From Ensifer adhaerens (GTDB taxonomy: Bacteria > Pseudomonadota > Alphaproteobacteria > Rhizobiales > Rhizobiaceae), in NCBI RefSeq assembly GCF_000697965.2, contig NZ_CP015880.1, forward strand, positions 682,001 to 746,000: DNA of 64,000 nt, in the 5' to 3' direction. The translations under genes and the position numbers were made by a program. The notes beneath the pieces are model-generated. The model made no database searches, was not told where the DNA came from, and saw only the letters and a list, made by a program, of their open reading frames with translations. Of this stretch, positions 44,998-54,254 are shown in pieces (the first letter of the stretch is position 1; each line of letters starts with the position of its first letter).

Positions 44998-46038
44998 TCA
45001 GAAGCGGGTGATGACGCTGATTCCGAGATCGGTGGCGCGGTCCATGGCGACGAGGGCAGGGATCGCCTCTTCAAGAGAAATTTCCCGGCCGATCAGTTGC
45101 TGCGGCTTCAGCTTGCCGTCGGCGATCATCGCCAGCATGGCGTCGTAGCGCCAGGCCTGCATGCCGTGGCTGCCATAGATTTCGAGTTCGTGGCCGATCA
45201 CCTGCGCCATCGGGATCTGTGGCGTCGCCTGGTCGCCGAGCATCAGGCCAACCTGGACGTGGCGGCCGCGCCGGCGCAAGTTCTTGATCGAGTTGAAGCA
45301 GGTCACGGGATTGCCGAGCGCGTCGATCGAGACATGGGCGCCACCGCCGGTGATATCCTTCACCGCCGCTGCCACGTCCTGCACGTCACGGCCATTGATG
45401 ACAGCGACCGCGCCGAGTTTTTTGGCGAAGGCGAGCTTGTCTTCGGCGATGTCGATCGCGATCGGCTGGGCGCCGAGGGCCGCCGCGATCATGATTGCCG
45501 AGAGGCCGACGCCGCCGCAGCCATGCACCGCCACCCACTCGCCGCCCTTGACCTTGGCCTGGTCGGCGATGGCGCGGAACGACGTTGCGAAGCGGCAGCC
45601 GAGGCTCGCAGCCGTGGTGAAGTCCATGCTTTCAGGCAGATGCACGAGGTTCTGGTCGGCAAAGTCGAGCGCGACATATTCGGCAAACGAGCCCCAGTGG
45701 GTAAAGCCCGGCTGGAACTGCGCCTCGCAGACCTGCTGGTTTCCGGAGCGGCACTCGCCGCAACGGCCGCATCCGGAAACGAAGGGCACGGTCACCCGAT
45801 CGCCGACCTTGTAGCGCATGACGCCGCGGCCGGTGGCGGTCACCACGCCCGCCAGCTCGTGGCCGGGCACATGCGGCAGGCGGATATCGGCGTCATGGCC
45901 CATCCAGCCGTGCCAGTCGGACCGGCAAAGCCCTGTTGCCTCGACCTTGATGACCACGCCGTTCTCCGTCGGTGTCGGATCGGGAAGGGTACGGATTTCC
46001 GGCATCTTCTCGAAGGCGTCGTAATACATGGCTTTCAT
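44998..46038 (-). CDS. Zinc-dependent alcohol dehydrogenase
   Basis: A 346-residue medium-chain NAD(P) dehydrogenase. Catalytic zinc ligands are Cys in [11 protein letters not shown] and the His-Glu of GHELAG; structural zinc is bound by the four-Cys cluster [15 protein letters not shown]. The Rossmann loop is [19 protein letters not shown]. Its start overlaps the GNAT gene stop at 46035-46038 (ATGA). Alcohol substrate unknown. Confidence 0.93.
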   Translation of the reverse strand: MKAMYYDAFEKMPEIRTLPDPTPTENGVVIKVEATGLCRSDWHGWMGHDADIRLPHVPGHELAGVVTATGRGVMRYKVGDRVTVPFVSGCGRCGECRSGNQQVCEAQFQPGFTHWGSFAEYVALDFADQNLVHLPESMDFTTAASLGCRFATSFRAIADQAKVKGGEWVAVHGCGGVGLSAIMIAAALGAQPIAIDIAEDKLAFAKKLGAVAVINGRDVQDVAAAVKDITGGGAHVSIDALGNPVTCFNSIKNLRRRGRHVQVGLMLGDQATPQIPMAQVIGHELEIYGSHGMQAWRYDAMLAMIADGKLKPQQLIGREISLEEAIPALVAMDRATDLGISVITRF

Positions 46039-46568
46039 CGGGTCGCTCCTTGCAATGTCTCAATGGGTGGGGCGCGGCCGTCGATGTGGCGTGCCATCAG
46101 AAATTCGTCGACCTCCCGGTCGCCGTCGAGCATGCCGCCGGGAACGTGCCCGATCTTGTAGAAACCCGCACGTTCATAAAAGCGGATCGCCGTCGGATTG
46201 TCGGCACGCACCACGAGTTCGAGCAGTCGGATGCCGGCCGAGCGCGCATGATCGGTCAGTTGCGCAAGCAGCTGTCGCGCCACGCCGGACCCGCGGGCCT
46301 CGTCGCACACATAGACCATGATGATCGTGCCCCGATGCGCCAGCCGGCTCGCACGCTCGCGCATCAGGCCCATGATGCCGACCGGCTCATCGCTGTCGAA
46401 GGCCACGAATACGGCGTTGGCGATCAGCCGCGCGCGCCATTCCTCAGCCGAAAGGCGCTCCCAGTCGGCCGCTGTCGAGGCGAAGGCCTGCGGCTCGCGG
46501 TTGAGCGCTTCCAGCCTGATGCGGCGGAAGATGTCCACGTCGTCTGCGTCGAGATGCTTGATGCGCAC
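46035..46568 (-). CDS. GNAT-family N-acetyltransferase
   Basis: A 177-residue acetyltransferase. The acetyl-CoA pyrophosphate loop is [15 protein letters not shown], and the C-terminal [12 protein letters not shown] follows the RFYERAGF motif. It is translationally coupled to the alcohol dehydrogenase gene downstream by a four-base overlap, an unusual partnership whose common substrate is unknown. Confidence 0.88.
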   Translation of the reverse strand: MRIKHLDADDVDIFRRIRLEALNREPQAFASTAADWERLSAEEWRARLIANAVFVAFDSDEPVGIMGLMRERASRLAHRGTIIMVYVCDEARGSGVARQLLAQLTDHARSAGIRLLELVVRADNPTAIRFYERAGFYKIGHVPGGMLDGDREVDEFLMARHIDGRAPPIETLQGATR

Positions 46569-46720
46569 GGCTTTCCCTTTTCTTTGGCGCAGAGACTAAG
46601 CGAGAGGCCTTCGCGGTACCAGAACGGCCGCCATGACATTTTTTGATAGACCCATTCACCCCGATGCTGTTTTTTCGGGGTATGCGGAAAGACTAGAATA
46701 AAAACCTCAAGGAGACGCAG

Positions 46721-47602
46721 ATGGCCGTCGATACATCCCCCCGCTCAGTGACCTGGACCTATGTCGATGGTGAATGGCTCTCGGGCAATCCGCCGCTGAT
46801 CGGCCCGACCTCGCATGCGATGTGGCTGGGCTCGACGGTGTTCGACGGCGCCCGCGTTTTCGACGGCGTCGCTCCCGACCTCGACCTGCATTGCCAGCGC
46901 GTCAACCGCTCGGCCGCCGCACTTGGCCTGAAGCCGACGATGGCGGCGGAAGAGATCGAGGCGCTGACCTGGGAAGGCGCCAAGAAGTTCGACGGCAAGA
47001 CGGCGCTTTATGTGAAGCCGATGTACTGGGCCGAGCACGGCGCGGCCGGTGTCGTCGCCATCGACCCGGAATCGACTCGTTTTGCGCTCTGCCTGTTCGA
47101 GGCGCCGATGGGCAACGGCCACGGCGGCTCGTCGCTGACGCTGTCGCCCTTCCGCCGTCCGACACTGGAATCGATGCCGACCGACGCCAAGGCCGGCTGC
47201 CTCTATCCCAACAACGCGCGCATCCTGACCGAGGCCCGTTCGCGCGGCTTCGATAATGCGCTGGTGCGCGACATGCTCGGCAACATCGCCGAGACCGGTT
47301 CTTCCAACGTCTTCCTGGTCAAGGACGGTGTCGTCTTTACGCCGGCCGCCAACCGCACCTTCCTTGCCGGCATCACCCGCTTCCGCGTCATGACGCTGCT
47401 GCGCGAAGCCGGTTTCGAAGTGGTCGAGGCGACGCTGACGATGGCGGACTTCGAAGCGGCTGACGAGATCTTCACGTCCGGCAACTACTCCAAGGTGCTG
47501 CCTGTGACGCGTCTCGAAAGCCGCGACCTGCAGGCCGGCCCGGTCGCCGCCAAGGCGCGCGATCTTTACATGGACTGGGCGCACGCGGCCCGCGACGTCT
47601 GA
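46721..47602 (+). CDS. Branched-chain amino acid aminotransferase family
   Basis: A 293-residue PLP-dependent class IV aminotransferase. The catalytic Lys is in MPTDAKAGCLYPNN, and GNIAETGSSNVFLVKDG carries the PLP phosphate and Glu contacts. It resembles the BCAT-like family of rhizobia that catalyses transamination of Ile, Leu and Val, but D-amino acid transaminase or aminodeoxychorismate lyase activity cannot be excluded. It starts after AAGGAGACGC. It is followed by a hairpin shared with the convergent membrane gene. Confidence 0.88.
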   Translation: MAVDTSPRSVTWTYVDGEWLSGNPPLIGPTSHAMWLGSTVFDGARVFDGVAPDLDLHCQRVNRSAAALGLKPTMAAEEIEALTWEGAKKFDGKTALYVKPMYWAEHGAAGVVAIDPESTRFALCLFEAPMGNGHGGSSLTLSPFRRPTLESMPTDAKAGCLYPNNARILTEARSRGFDNALVRDMLGNIAETGSSNVFLVKDGVVFTPAANRTFLAGITRFRVMTLLREAGFEVVEATLTMADFEAADEIFTSGNYSKVLPVTRLESRDLQAGPVAAKARDLYMDWAHAARDV

Positions 47603-47620
47603 CACCGCGCGTATGCAAAA

Positions 47621-47653
47621 CCCCGGCGCACGGTCGTACCCGCTGCGCCGGGG
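47621..47653 (-). terminator. Terminator between convergent genes
   Basis: CCCCGGCGCA and TGCGCCGGGG form a perfect 10-bp stem with a 13-base loop. On the minus strand it is followed by TTTTG, so it best serves the membrane gene at 47678; it may also end the aminotransferase transcript. Confidence 0.65.
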
Positions 47654-47677
47654 CAAGATGGCCTTCGGTTCAGGCAC

Positions 47678-48193
47678 TCAGCGCGAGCGGGGCGCGCGCG
47701 CACCGACCACGGCGCGCCTGTGGATCAGGTAGGCCTGGACGGAGAGGCCTGCGAGGAAGATCACCAGCCAGGCAAGCAGCGTCGTCTGCACGATCGGCGA
47801 TTCCGGGCCGCTGGCAAGTGGCTGCGAGGCGGGCAGGCGCTTCAACGTCTCGGCGATCGCCGGCACGATCAGCAGGAAATAGCTGAACGAAAGGCCAAGC
47901 GTTGCCAGGTAGGGGCGCAGGCGGCCGAAAAATTCGAGCCTTTGTGCTGCAAGGCTTCCACCGATGACGAGCAGCGTGACGATCCCGAGCGCATGGCCCG
48001 CGTTGAAGCCGCCGGTGCTCGAAAGCCCCGCGGACGTCAGCACCGCCAGGATGATCGCGGCGAGGTAAAGCTTGCCGGAGCGCGTGCCGGGAACAATCGC
48101 ACCATACCGGGCAAAGCCATAGAGGCCCGCCACGACGGGGGCGAGGCTGATGACGGTATGGATGATGCCGAGTGTGGAAAGCGGATTTGCCAT
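47678..48193 (-). CDS. Small integral membrane protein (171 residues), TetR-linked
   Basis: A 171-residue protein with about five transmembrane segments. It starts MANPLSTLGIIHTVISLAPVVAGLYGFARYG and has a short cytoplasmic tail rich in Arg. I do not recognise a named family. GGAGGAAG precedes the start. Its promoter contains a dyad that resembles one in front of the TetR gene at 48378, the next gene upstream on the same strand, so it is probably a TetR target. Confidence 0.65.
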   Translation of the reverse strand: MANPLSTLGIIHTVISLAPVVAGLYGFARYGAIVPGTRSGKLYLAAIILAVLTSAGLSSTGGFNAGHALGIVTLLVIGGSLAAQRLEFFGRLRPYLATLGLSFSYFLLIVPAIAETLKRLPASQPLASGPESPIVQTTLLAWLVIFLAGLSVQAYLIHRRAVVGARAPRSR

Positions 48194-48211
48194 GATCTTC
48201 CTCCTTCGTTG

Positions 48212-48227
48212 GACCGACTAGTTGGTC
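48212..48227. promoter_or_regulatory. TetR operator candidate 1
   Basis: GACCGACTAGTTGGTC is a 16-bp palindrome with one mismatched pair, 19 bases before the start of the membrane gene. Its GACCGAC...GTTG core recurs in front of the TetR gene. Confidence 0.6.
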
Positions 48228-48377
48228 GGGAGAGATTTGAAAAAGAAACGCGATGATTTCACCTGCCATCGCGTCCGTTCGGTTTGATTTCTAGCGCTCG
48301 CAAATGTGGCCCGCCGTTCCCACGGGAACAACTGTCTTTTTCGACCGGTGTCGCTTCGAAGGGTCGGAGCTTCGGGG

Positions 48378-48965
48378 TCAGACATCGCTTGGCGCCTGAA
48401 GCTGTGCCAAGGCGGGCCGTGCGATCGCCGAAAACGTGGCTTGATCCGAGCCGGCGACGCGGGCCGCGAGCATTGCGCCGTGGACCGTCGCCATCAGCGC
48501 CTCGGCGGCCGCCTTGGGGCCGTGAGCGGTCCTCAGGGATCCCTTCGCTACGCCATCCTCGATCACGGCTCCGAGCCAGCCGGAAAGGTCGGCAAAATGA
48601 CCGCGCACTTGCGCGACGACAATATCGGGAAGCGAAGGTATTTCCGAGGCCAGAAGGGCGCCGATACAGAAGGGCATGTCCCGTTTGGCGATACATTCTT
48701 CCCAGAAGCCGACATAGGCCTCGAGCCGGGCCGCCGGATCGCCGACAGCTGCTAGCAGTCCTTCAACGCTGCGGCGATTGTTCTTGCGGTAGCGGGCAAG
48801 CACGGCTGCGGCCAGGTCCGCCTTGGTCGGGAAGTGATGGTGGATGGTCGCCTTGCCGATGCCGACCACGGCCGAGATGTCCGCGTAGCTGAACGCGCTG
48901 TAGCCCCGCGACACCATCAGGCGTTCGGTTGCGTCCAGGATTCGTTCGGAAGTATCGCTCACCAT
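48378..48965 (-). CDS. TetR/AcrR-family regulator
   Basis: A 195-residue repressor with an N-terminal helix-turn-helix (TSERILDATERLMVSRGYSAFSYADISAVVGIGKATIHHHFPTKADL). The effector domain starts after residue 55 and includes a CIGALLASEI loop. ATG at 48965 is assumed; GTG at 48962 is possible. It lies upstream of the membrane gene at 47678 (gap 184 bases), and both are preceded by a GACCGAC-type dyad. Confidence 0.87.
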   Translation of the reverse strand: MVSDTSERILDATERLMVSRGYSAFSYADISAVVGIGKATIHHHFPTKADLAAAVLARYRKNNRRSVEGLLAAVGDPAARLEAYVGFWEECIAKRDMPFCIGALLASEIPSLPDIVVAQVRGHFADLSGWLGAVIEDGVAKGSLRTAHGPKAAAEALMATVHGAMLAARVAGSDQATFSAIARPALAQLQAPSDV

Positions 48966-48975
48966 TAGCAAAATC

Positions 48976-48991
48976 TATCAACCGGTCGGTC
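48976..48991. promoter_or_regulatory. TetR operator candidate 2
   Basis: On the minus strand GACCGACCGGTTGATA lies 11 bases before the TetR start. It shares ten of sixteen positions including GACCGAC and GTTG with the site at 48212, which points to one regulator acting on both promoters. Confidence 0.6.
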
Positions 48992-49077
48992 GAAGCTCAA
49001 GTGAGGAGCAGTCCACATATGCAGTGACCGGGGCCGACGTGGGCGGCAACTGGACGGCTTGCGCCGGGCCGCGTGCG

Positions 49078-49416
49078 CTATTTCTTCTTTGCCGGCACGC
49101 CCACCTTGACCGCGTCGGGTGCAAGCTCACCACCGAGCTCGACCGTCTTCTTCTGCTTGTCGAAGACGCAGATCTGTGTGATGGCGGCCTTGGAGCCCTT
49201 GGGCGTGCCGATCACCAGCGCCAGCCCGAAACTCTGCGAGCCGAAGGGGTCTACGACGACGCTGGGTTTTTGCAGCGAGGTGGCGGCGGCGAGGCACTTC
49301 TTCGAAACCTCTGCCCGGAATGTCTCCCACGCGTCGCCGGAAGAGGCTGCTGCACTGGACGCAGCAAAAGCGGCGATGGCGGAAAGGGCGAGGGCAGGGA
49401 TGAGACGCTGCGGCAT
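49078..49416 (-). CDS. Exported hypothetical protein (112 residues)
   Basis: A 112-residue protein starting MPQRLIPALALSAIAAFAASSAAASSGDAW, a clean signal peptide with an Ala-x-Ala type site. The mature part of about 85 residues has one cysteine pair (KKCLAA, ITQICVFDK) that could form a disulfide in the periplasm. ATG at 49416 follows AAAGGACAG; longer starts lack a signal. It is divergent from sodB. No function recognised. Confidence 0.62.
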   Translation of the reverse strand: MPQRLIPALALSAIAAFAASSAAASSGDAWETFRAEVSKKCLAAATSLQKPSVVVDPFGSQSFGLALVIGTPKGSKAAITQICVFDKQKKTVELGGELAPDAVKVGVPAKKK

Positions 49417-49634
49417 GGACTGTCCTTTATGCATGGTTGCAACGGTCGCGAAGCTGCAGCCAAACCGTGGCATGAATGTGCTTGAAAGTGTCATGCTTTC
49501 AAAATGATGTTGAAAGTATATTCCGTGGGTTGAGGAAAAATTGGCATTGCATCGGTTGCCTCCATGAGGGTCGGTGCCTATGTTCCCGCTCACGGATTTC
49601 CCGACGAAATTCCATGCCAAGAGGAGATGCCCAC

Positions 49635-50237
49635 ATGGCTTTCGAATTGCCGAACCTTCCCTATGACTACGATGCGCTGGCGCCCTACATGTCGCGCGAG
49701 ACGATCGAGTACCACCACGACAAGCACCATCTGGCTTACGTGACCAACGGCAACAAGCTTGCTGAAGAGGCCGGCCTCTCCGACCTGTCGCTGGAGGAAG
49801 TCGTCAAGAAGTCCTACGGCACCAACCAGCCGCTGTTCAACAATGCCGGCCAGCACTACAACCACATCCACTTCTGGAAGTGGATGAAGAAGGGCGGCGG
49901 CGGCACCAGCCTGCCGGCCAAGCTCGACGCGGCCATCAAGTCCGACCTCGGCGGCTACGACAAGTTCCGCGCCGATTTCATCGCCGCCGGCACCGGCCAG
50001 TTCGGCTCGGGCTGGGCCTGGCTCTCGGTCAAGAACGGCAAGCTCGAAATCTCCAAGACCCCGAACGGCGAAAACCCGCTCGTTCACGGCGCCTCGCCGA
50101 TCCTCGGCGTCGATGTCTGGGAACACTCCTACTATATCGACTACCGCAACGCCCGTCCGAAGTACCTCGAAGCCTTCGTCGACAGCCTGATCAACTGGGA
50201 TTACGTGCTCGAAATGTACGAAGCGGCTTCCAAGTAA
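49635..50237 (+). CDS. sodB: Fe/Mn superoxide dismutase
   Basis: A 200-residue superoxide dismutase that converts superoxide to hydrogen peroxide and oxygen in the cytoplasm. Metal ligands are His in EYHHDKHHLAYV, His in NNAGQHYNHIHFW and Asp and His in DVWEHSYYIDY. The Gln in NNAGQHYNH is the position typical of Fe-type enzymes; Mn-type enzymes have Gly there. Rhizobial relatives can accept either metal. GAGGAG precedes the ATG at 49635, and a strong hairpin follows the stop. Confidence 0.95.
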   Translation: MAFELPNLPYDYDALAPYMSRETIEYHHDKHHLAYVTNGNKLAEEAGLSDLSLEEVVKKSYGTNQPLFNNAGQHYNHIHFWKWMKKGGGGTSLPAKLDAAIKSDLGGYDKFRADFIAAGTGQFGSGWAWLSVKNGKLEISKTPNGENPLVHGASPILGVDVWEHSYYIDYRNARPKYLEAFVDSLINWDYVLEMYEAASK

Positions 50238-50265
50238 GCTGCCCGTCTTCGATGCATGACGTTTG

Positions 50266-50291
50266 GACCCGGCGCTTGCGCCGGGTCTTTT
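50266..50291 (+). terminator. Rho-independent terminator of sodB
   Basis: GACCCGGCGC and GCGCCGGGTC pair around a short loop and are followed by TTTTCG. It lies 28 bases beyond the sodB stop. Confidence 0.8.
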
Positions 50292-50321
50292 CGTTTGTGC
50301 TGGGTACCGATGAGGCCAGGC

Positions 50322-51005
50322 TCAGGTGGTCTTCCAGCCGCTGATCCAGAGTTCCCTGAGGCGGTTTCCCTCGCCTGGAAAATAGGCGCCGACCGCCTCG
50401 CAGTGCTCGACACGGTCGGCGCGAAAGTTGCGGATCGCCTGGCGCAACTCGCACCAGCCGACGATGTTGGCAGTTTCCGAATAGTAGATCAGCGCCACCG
50501 GCCGGATCGTGCGTTCTGTGGCGCGGCCGAGTTCGTCGCGATAGTCGAGTTCGAGCTTCTGCTCGTCGCGGATCGCCCGGCGTACCAGAGCGAGATCGAT
50601 GCCGGCGGGCGAGGGGGCGATCGTTCCCCAGGCGTGCAGCGCCCGCGAACGAAAGGCCAGTCTCAGCGGCTCGGGCACGGCTGCAGTGATTTTCTGGTTG
50701 ACGCGGCCGGCGGCTGCCTTCAGTTCCTCGTCGCCGGTTCGTGCCAGCAGCGCCAGAGCCAAGGCGATCGCTTCCGTTTCCTCGATCGAAAACATCAGCG
50801 GCGGCAGGTCGAAGCCGGGCCTAAGAATATAGCCGATGCCGCGGCCGCCTTCGATCGGCACGCGCATCGCCTGGAGTGCCGCGATATCGCGGTAGATCGA
50901 GCGCACCGTCACCTCCAGCGTCTCGGCCATTTGCGCGCCGGTCACGGGCTTTTTCGCAAGCCGGAGGATCTGGATGATCTCGAAAAGCCGTGCCGCCTTG
51001 CGCAT
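50322..51005 (-). CDS. YafY-type HTH-WYL transcriptional regulator
   Basis: A 227-residue regulator. The N-terminal helix-turn-helix (AARLFEIIQILRLAKKPVTGAQMAETLEVTVRSIYRDIAALQ) is followed by a WYL domain of about 90 residues whose LELDYRDELGRATERTIRPVALIYYSETANIVGWCELR segment is characteristic. WYL domains often sense nucleotides or second messengers. It is divergent from the LysE-type exporter at 51136, the likely target. Confidence 0.9.
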   Translation of the reverse strand: MRKAARLFEIIQILRLAKKPVTGAQMAETLEVTVRSIYRDIAALQAMRVPIEGGRGIGYILRPGFDLPPLMFSIEETEAIALALALLARTGDEELKAAAGRVNQKITAAVPEPLRLAFRSRALHAWGTIAPSPAGIDLALVRRAIRDEQKLELDYRDELGRATERTIRPVALIYYSETANIVGWCELRQAIRNFRADRVEHCEAVGAYFPGEGNRLRELWISGWKTT

Positions 51006-51135
51006 CGAAAACCTCCCCCGTCGTCAACGCTCCTGACACTACCTTGTCAGTTGACCGGATTTATACCATCAGCCAACGGATTGAAAAAACAGCAATTCGT
51101 TTGAGAAGTGAAAACCCGGACGACGGACAACTGAC

Positions 51136-51771
51136 ATGACCTACACGGAAAACCTCTGGCTCTTCTTCACCCTTCTGTTCGGCATCATCATCGTGCCGGG
51201 TATGGACATGGTCTTCGTCCTGGCGAACTCGCTAACGGGAGGGCGGGCCTCCGGTCTGTCGGCGACGGCCGGCATCATGGCGGGCGGCGTGCTGCACACG
51301 CTCTATGCGGCACTCGGCGTCAGCGTCATCCTGCATCTGGTGCCCGGCCTCTTCAACGTGCTGCTCGTCGCGGGTGCAGCCTATATCGCCTGGATCGGCT
51401 TTTCCCTGGTCAAAAGCTCGATCACCATCGGCGGCATCGACGGCGCGGACGGGCTGTCGCGCTGGGCGAGTTTTCGCCAGGGCGCGCTGACGAGCCTGAT
51501 GAACCCGAAGGCCTATCTCTTCATGCTGGCGGTCTATCCGCAGTTCCTCAAGCCGCAGTTCGGGCCGATCTGGTCGCAGGCCTTGGTCATGGCCGCGATG
51601 ATTGCGGCGACGCAGCTCGCTGTCTATGGCGGCCTTGCCCTTGCTGCCGGCCGCGGCCGGGATTTTCTGGTCGGCAGCCCTGAGACGACCATGTGGATCG
51701 GCCGGGCCGCCGGGGCGGTGCTCGTTCTGGTCGCGGCTTTCACTGTGTGGCAGGGCTGGTCGGCACAGTGA
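51136..51771 (+). CDS. LysE/RhtB-family exporter
   Basis: A 211-residue inner-membrane exporter of the LysE/RhtB family, pumping out amino acids or related metabolites. It has six predicted helices; the GMDMVFVLANSLTGGRASGLSATAGIMAGG region, the GVSVILHLVPGLFNVLLVAGAAYIAWIGF helix and the FRQGALTSLMNPKAYLFMLAVYPQF loop are the standard family blocks. The substrate is not readable. Its divergent WYL regulator probably controls it. Confidence 0.9.
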   Translation: MTYTENLWLFFTLLFGIIIVPGMDMVFVLANSLTGGRASGLSATAGIMAGGVLHTLYAALGVSVILHLVPGLFNVLLVAGAAYIAWIGFSLVKSSITIGGIDGADGLSRWASFRQGALTSLMNPKAYLFMLAVYPQFLKPQFGPIWSQALVMAAMIAATQLAVYGGLALAAGRGRDFLVGSPETTMWIGRAAGAVLVLVAAFTVWQGWSAQ

Positions 51772-52001
51772 AGCTGTCCCGGTTTCTGCAAAGTATAAAC
51801 ATGAATATTAAAGTCATGTTATTGGCGGGCCTGTTGAAATCCCGAAATTACGCCGGCCGACGGAAATTCCTTTGTCCTAACAAGCACATCAAAAAAATGT
51901 TACTTCCGTCGAATACTCAAGATGACATCATGCGGCCGCATTGGGCATGAAGGCCAGGCAGGCAGATTCGCCGAATAGATTTCATTGACCGGGAGATCCT
52001 G
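51772..52001. other. AT-rich intergenic region before cytochrome gene
   Basis: A 230-base gap with an unusually AT-rich middle (51795-51910) compared with the flanking genes. It holds short A- and T-runs and small open frames without ribosome sites. It probably contains the promoter of the cytochrome gene; I found no convincing operator dyad. Confidence 0.4.
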
Positions 52002-52448
52002 ATGAAAATACGCGCACTCATGTTGGCTGCCGCTCTTGCGGGCCTGGGTGTTACTGCCGTGACTGCAGCCGACGAGCCGCAGGTGGTTCGCCAGCAGGCG
52101 ATGAAGAAGGTGGGCGCTGCGACTGGCGCGCTTGCCGGCATCGCCAAGGGCGAGAAGCCCTATGACGCGGAGGTCGTGAAGGCATCGCTGACGACGATCA
52201 GCGAGACGATGAAGACCTTCCCGGACCATTTCCCGGCCGGCTCGGAAGCGGGCCACGAGACCGAGGCGAGCCCGAAGATCTGGGAAAACCTGGATGACTT
52301 CAAGGCCAAGGCCGCCAAGCTCGGCACCGATGCCGAGGCGGTTCTGGCGCAGCTGCCCGCTGACCAGGCGGCCGTCGGCGCGGCCCTCGGGGGCATCGGC
52401 AAGGACTGCGGCAGCTGTCATGAGAGCTACCGCCTGAAGAAGAATTGA
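52002..52448 (+). CDS. Cytochrome c' / c556-type monohaem cytochrome
   Basis: A 148-residue periplasmic cytochrome of the c' four-helix type. Residues 1-22 (MKIRALMLAAALAGLGVTAVTA) are a signal peptide. Haem is bound near the C-terminus by CGSCH (Cys136, His140) followed by ESYRLKKN, the c' arrangement. AAGGC-type sites precede the ATG weakly. The family binds NO or shuttles electrons. It is followed 106 bases later by a dihaem cytochrome in the same direction. Confidence 0.9.
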   Translation: MKIRALMLAAALAGLGVTAVTAADEPQVVRQQAMKKVGAATGALAGIAKGEKPYDAEVVKASLTTISETMKTFPDHFPAGSEAGHETEASPKIWENLDDFKAKAAKLGTDAEAVLAQLPADQAAVGAALGGIGKDCGSCHESYRLKKN

Positions 52449-52554
52449 CCGGCGGCAACGTCCTATCCGGCTGAAAGAGGAGGCACGCGACGTCCCGCCG
52501 CGTGCCTTCACTCGTATTGAGCACACTGTTTGCGGCAGGGCATGAGGGGAGACT

Positions 52555-53469
52555 ATGGGTCGTCGGGCGAGAAAGCTGATATCGGGTCTTGTGGTGCTGG
52601 GCGTCGTCGGCGGTGCCGCGTTCTGGTGGCTGACGAAGCCGGCACCCTGGAGCGCCTCCCATTGGGAGGGCCTCGGAGAACCGGATCTTGCCAATGGCGA
52701 ACAGGTCTTCTGGGCCGGCGGCTGCGTCAGCTGTCATGCCAACAAGGGCGCCGAAGGTGACGCGCGTCTGGTGCTTTCGGGTGGCGCGCCGCTGAAGAGC
52801 CCCTTCGGCACCTTCCACGCGCCGAACATCTCTCCGGACGAAACGGCCGGAATCGGCGCCTGGACGCTCGCCGAGTTCGGCAACGCCATGACCCGCGGCG
52901 TCGGGCGCAACGGCGAGCATCTCTATCCGTCGTTCCCCTACGGCTCCTATGCGCGCATGGCGGCCAAGGACGTCAACGACCTCTGGGGCTTCATGAAGAC
53001 GCTGCCGAAGAGCACCGAGGTGGCGCCGCCGCACGAATTGCCATTCCCTTACAACATGCGGATAGCCTTGGGTGGCTGGAAGCTGCTGTTCCTGACCGAC
53101 AAGCCACGCGCCGCGGTGGACGCCAACGACCCGAAGCTCGCCCGCGGGCAATATCTCGTCGAGGGGCTTGGCCACTGCGGCGAATGCCACACGCCGAGAA
53201 ACGCGCTCGGAGGCTTCGAGCCGGATCAGTGGCTCGCAGGCGCGCCGAACCCGGAAGGCGAGGGCCGTATTCCTGATATCACGCCCGGCTCCAAGAGCAT
53301 CGGCAGCTGGAGCGCCTCTGATATCGCCTCCTATCTGGAAACCGGCTTCACGCCGGAGTTCGATTCCGTCGGCGGTTCCATGGTGGAAGTGCAGAAGAAC
53401 ATGGCAAAACTGACGCCGGCCGACCGCGAGGCGATCGCCGCCTACCTGAAGGCGGTACCGGCGCTCTAA
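52555..53469 (+). CDS. Dihaem cytochrome c
   Basis: A 304-residue protein with an N-terminal membrane anchor (LISGLVVLGVVGGAAFWWL, residues 7-25) and two c-type haem sites, CVSCH (about residue 60) and CGECH (about 208). It resembles the cytochrome subunits of periplasmic alcohol or aldehyde dehydrogenase complexes. No dehydrogenase lies next to it here; the nearest candidates are unrelated, so its electron donor is unknown. GGGGAG lies upstream of the ATG. Confidence 0.9.
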   Translation: MGRRARKLISGLVVLGVVGGAAFWWLTKPAPWSASHWEGLGEPDLANGEQVFWAGGCVSCHANKGAEGDARLVLSGGAPLKSPFGTFHAPNISPDETAGIGAWTLAEFGNAMTRGVGRNGEHLYPSFPYGSYARMAAKDVNDLWGFMKTLPKSTEVAPPHELPFPYNMRIALGGWKLLFLTDKPRAAVDANDPKLARGQYLVEGLGHCGECHTPRNALGGFEPDQWLAGAPNPEGEGRIPDITPGSKSIGSWSASDIASYLETGFTPEFDSVGGSMVEVQKNMAKLTPADREAIAAYLKAVPAL

Positions 53470-53527
53470 CGCTTGATCTTCGTAGCAAGGCGCGCTCAAC
53501 TCGGCTTCATAACGAGGAGGAGACTGA

Positions 53528-54202
<675 letters not shown>

Positions 54203-54254
54203 GCCTGTTGCCAAAAGTGGAGAGGCCGCTTTCTGCACCGAAATGGAAGGCGGC

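Noticed and set aside
43639..46161. 840-codon plus-strand frame across three minus-strand genes
   Set aside because: It crosses the phosphatase, DUF1275 and alcohol dehydrogenase genes antisense and has no family features or ribosome site.
51801..51950. Short plus-strand frame MNIKVMLLAGLLKSRNY in the cytochrome upstream gap
   Set aside because: No ribosome site and an atypical composition; probably chance in an AT-rich region.
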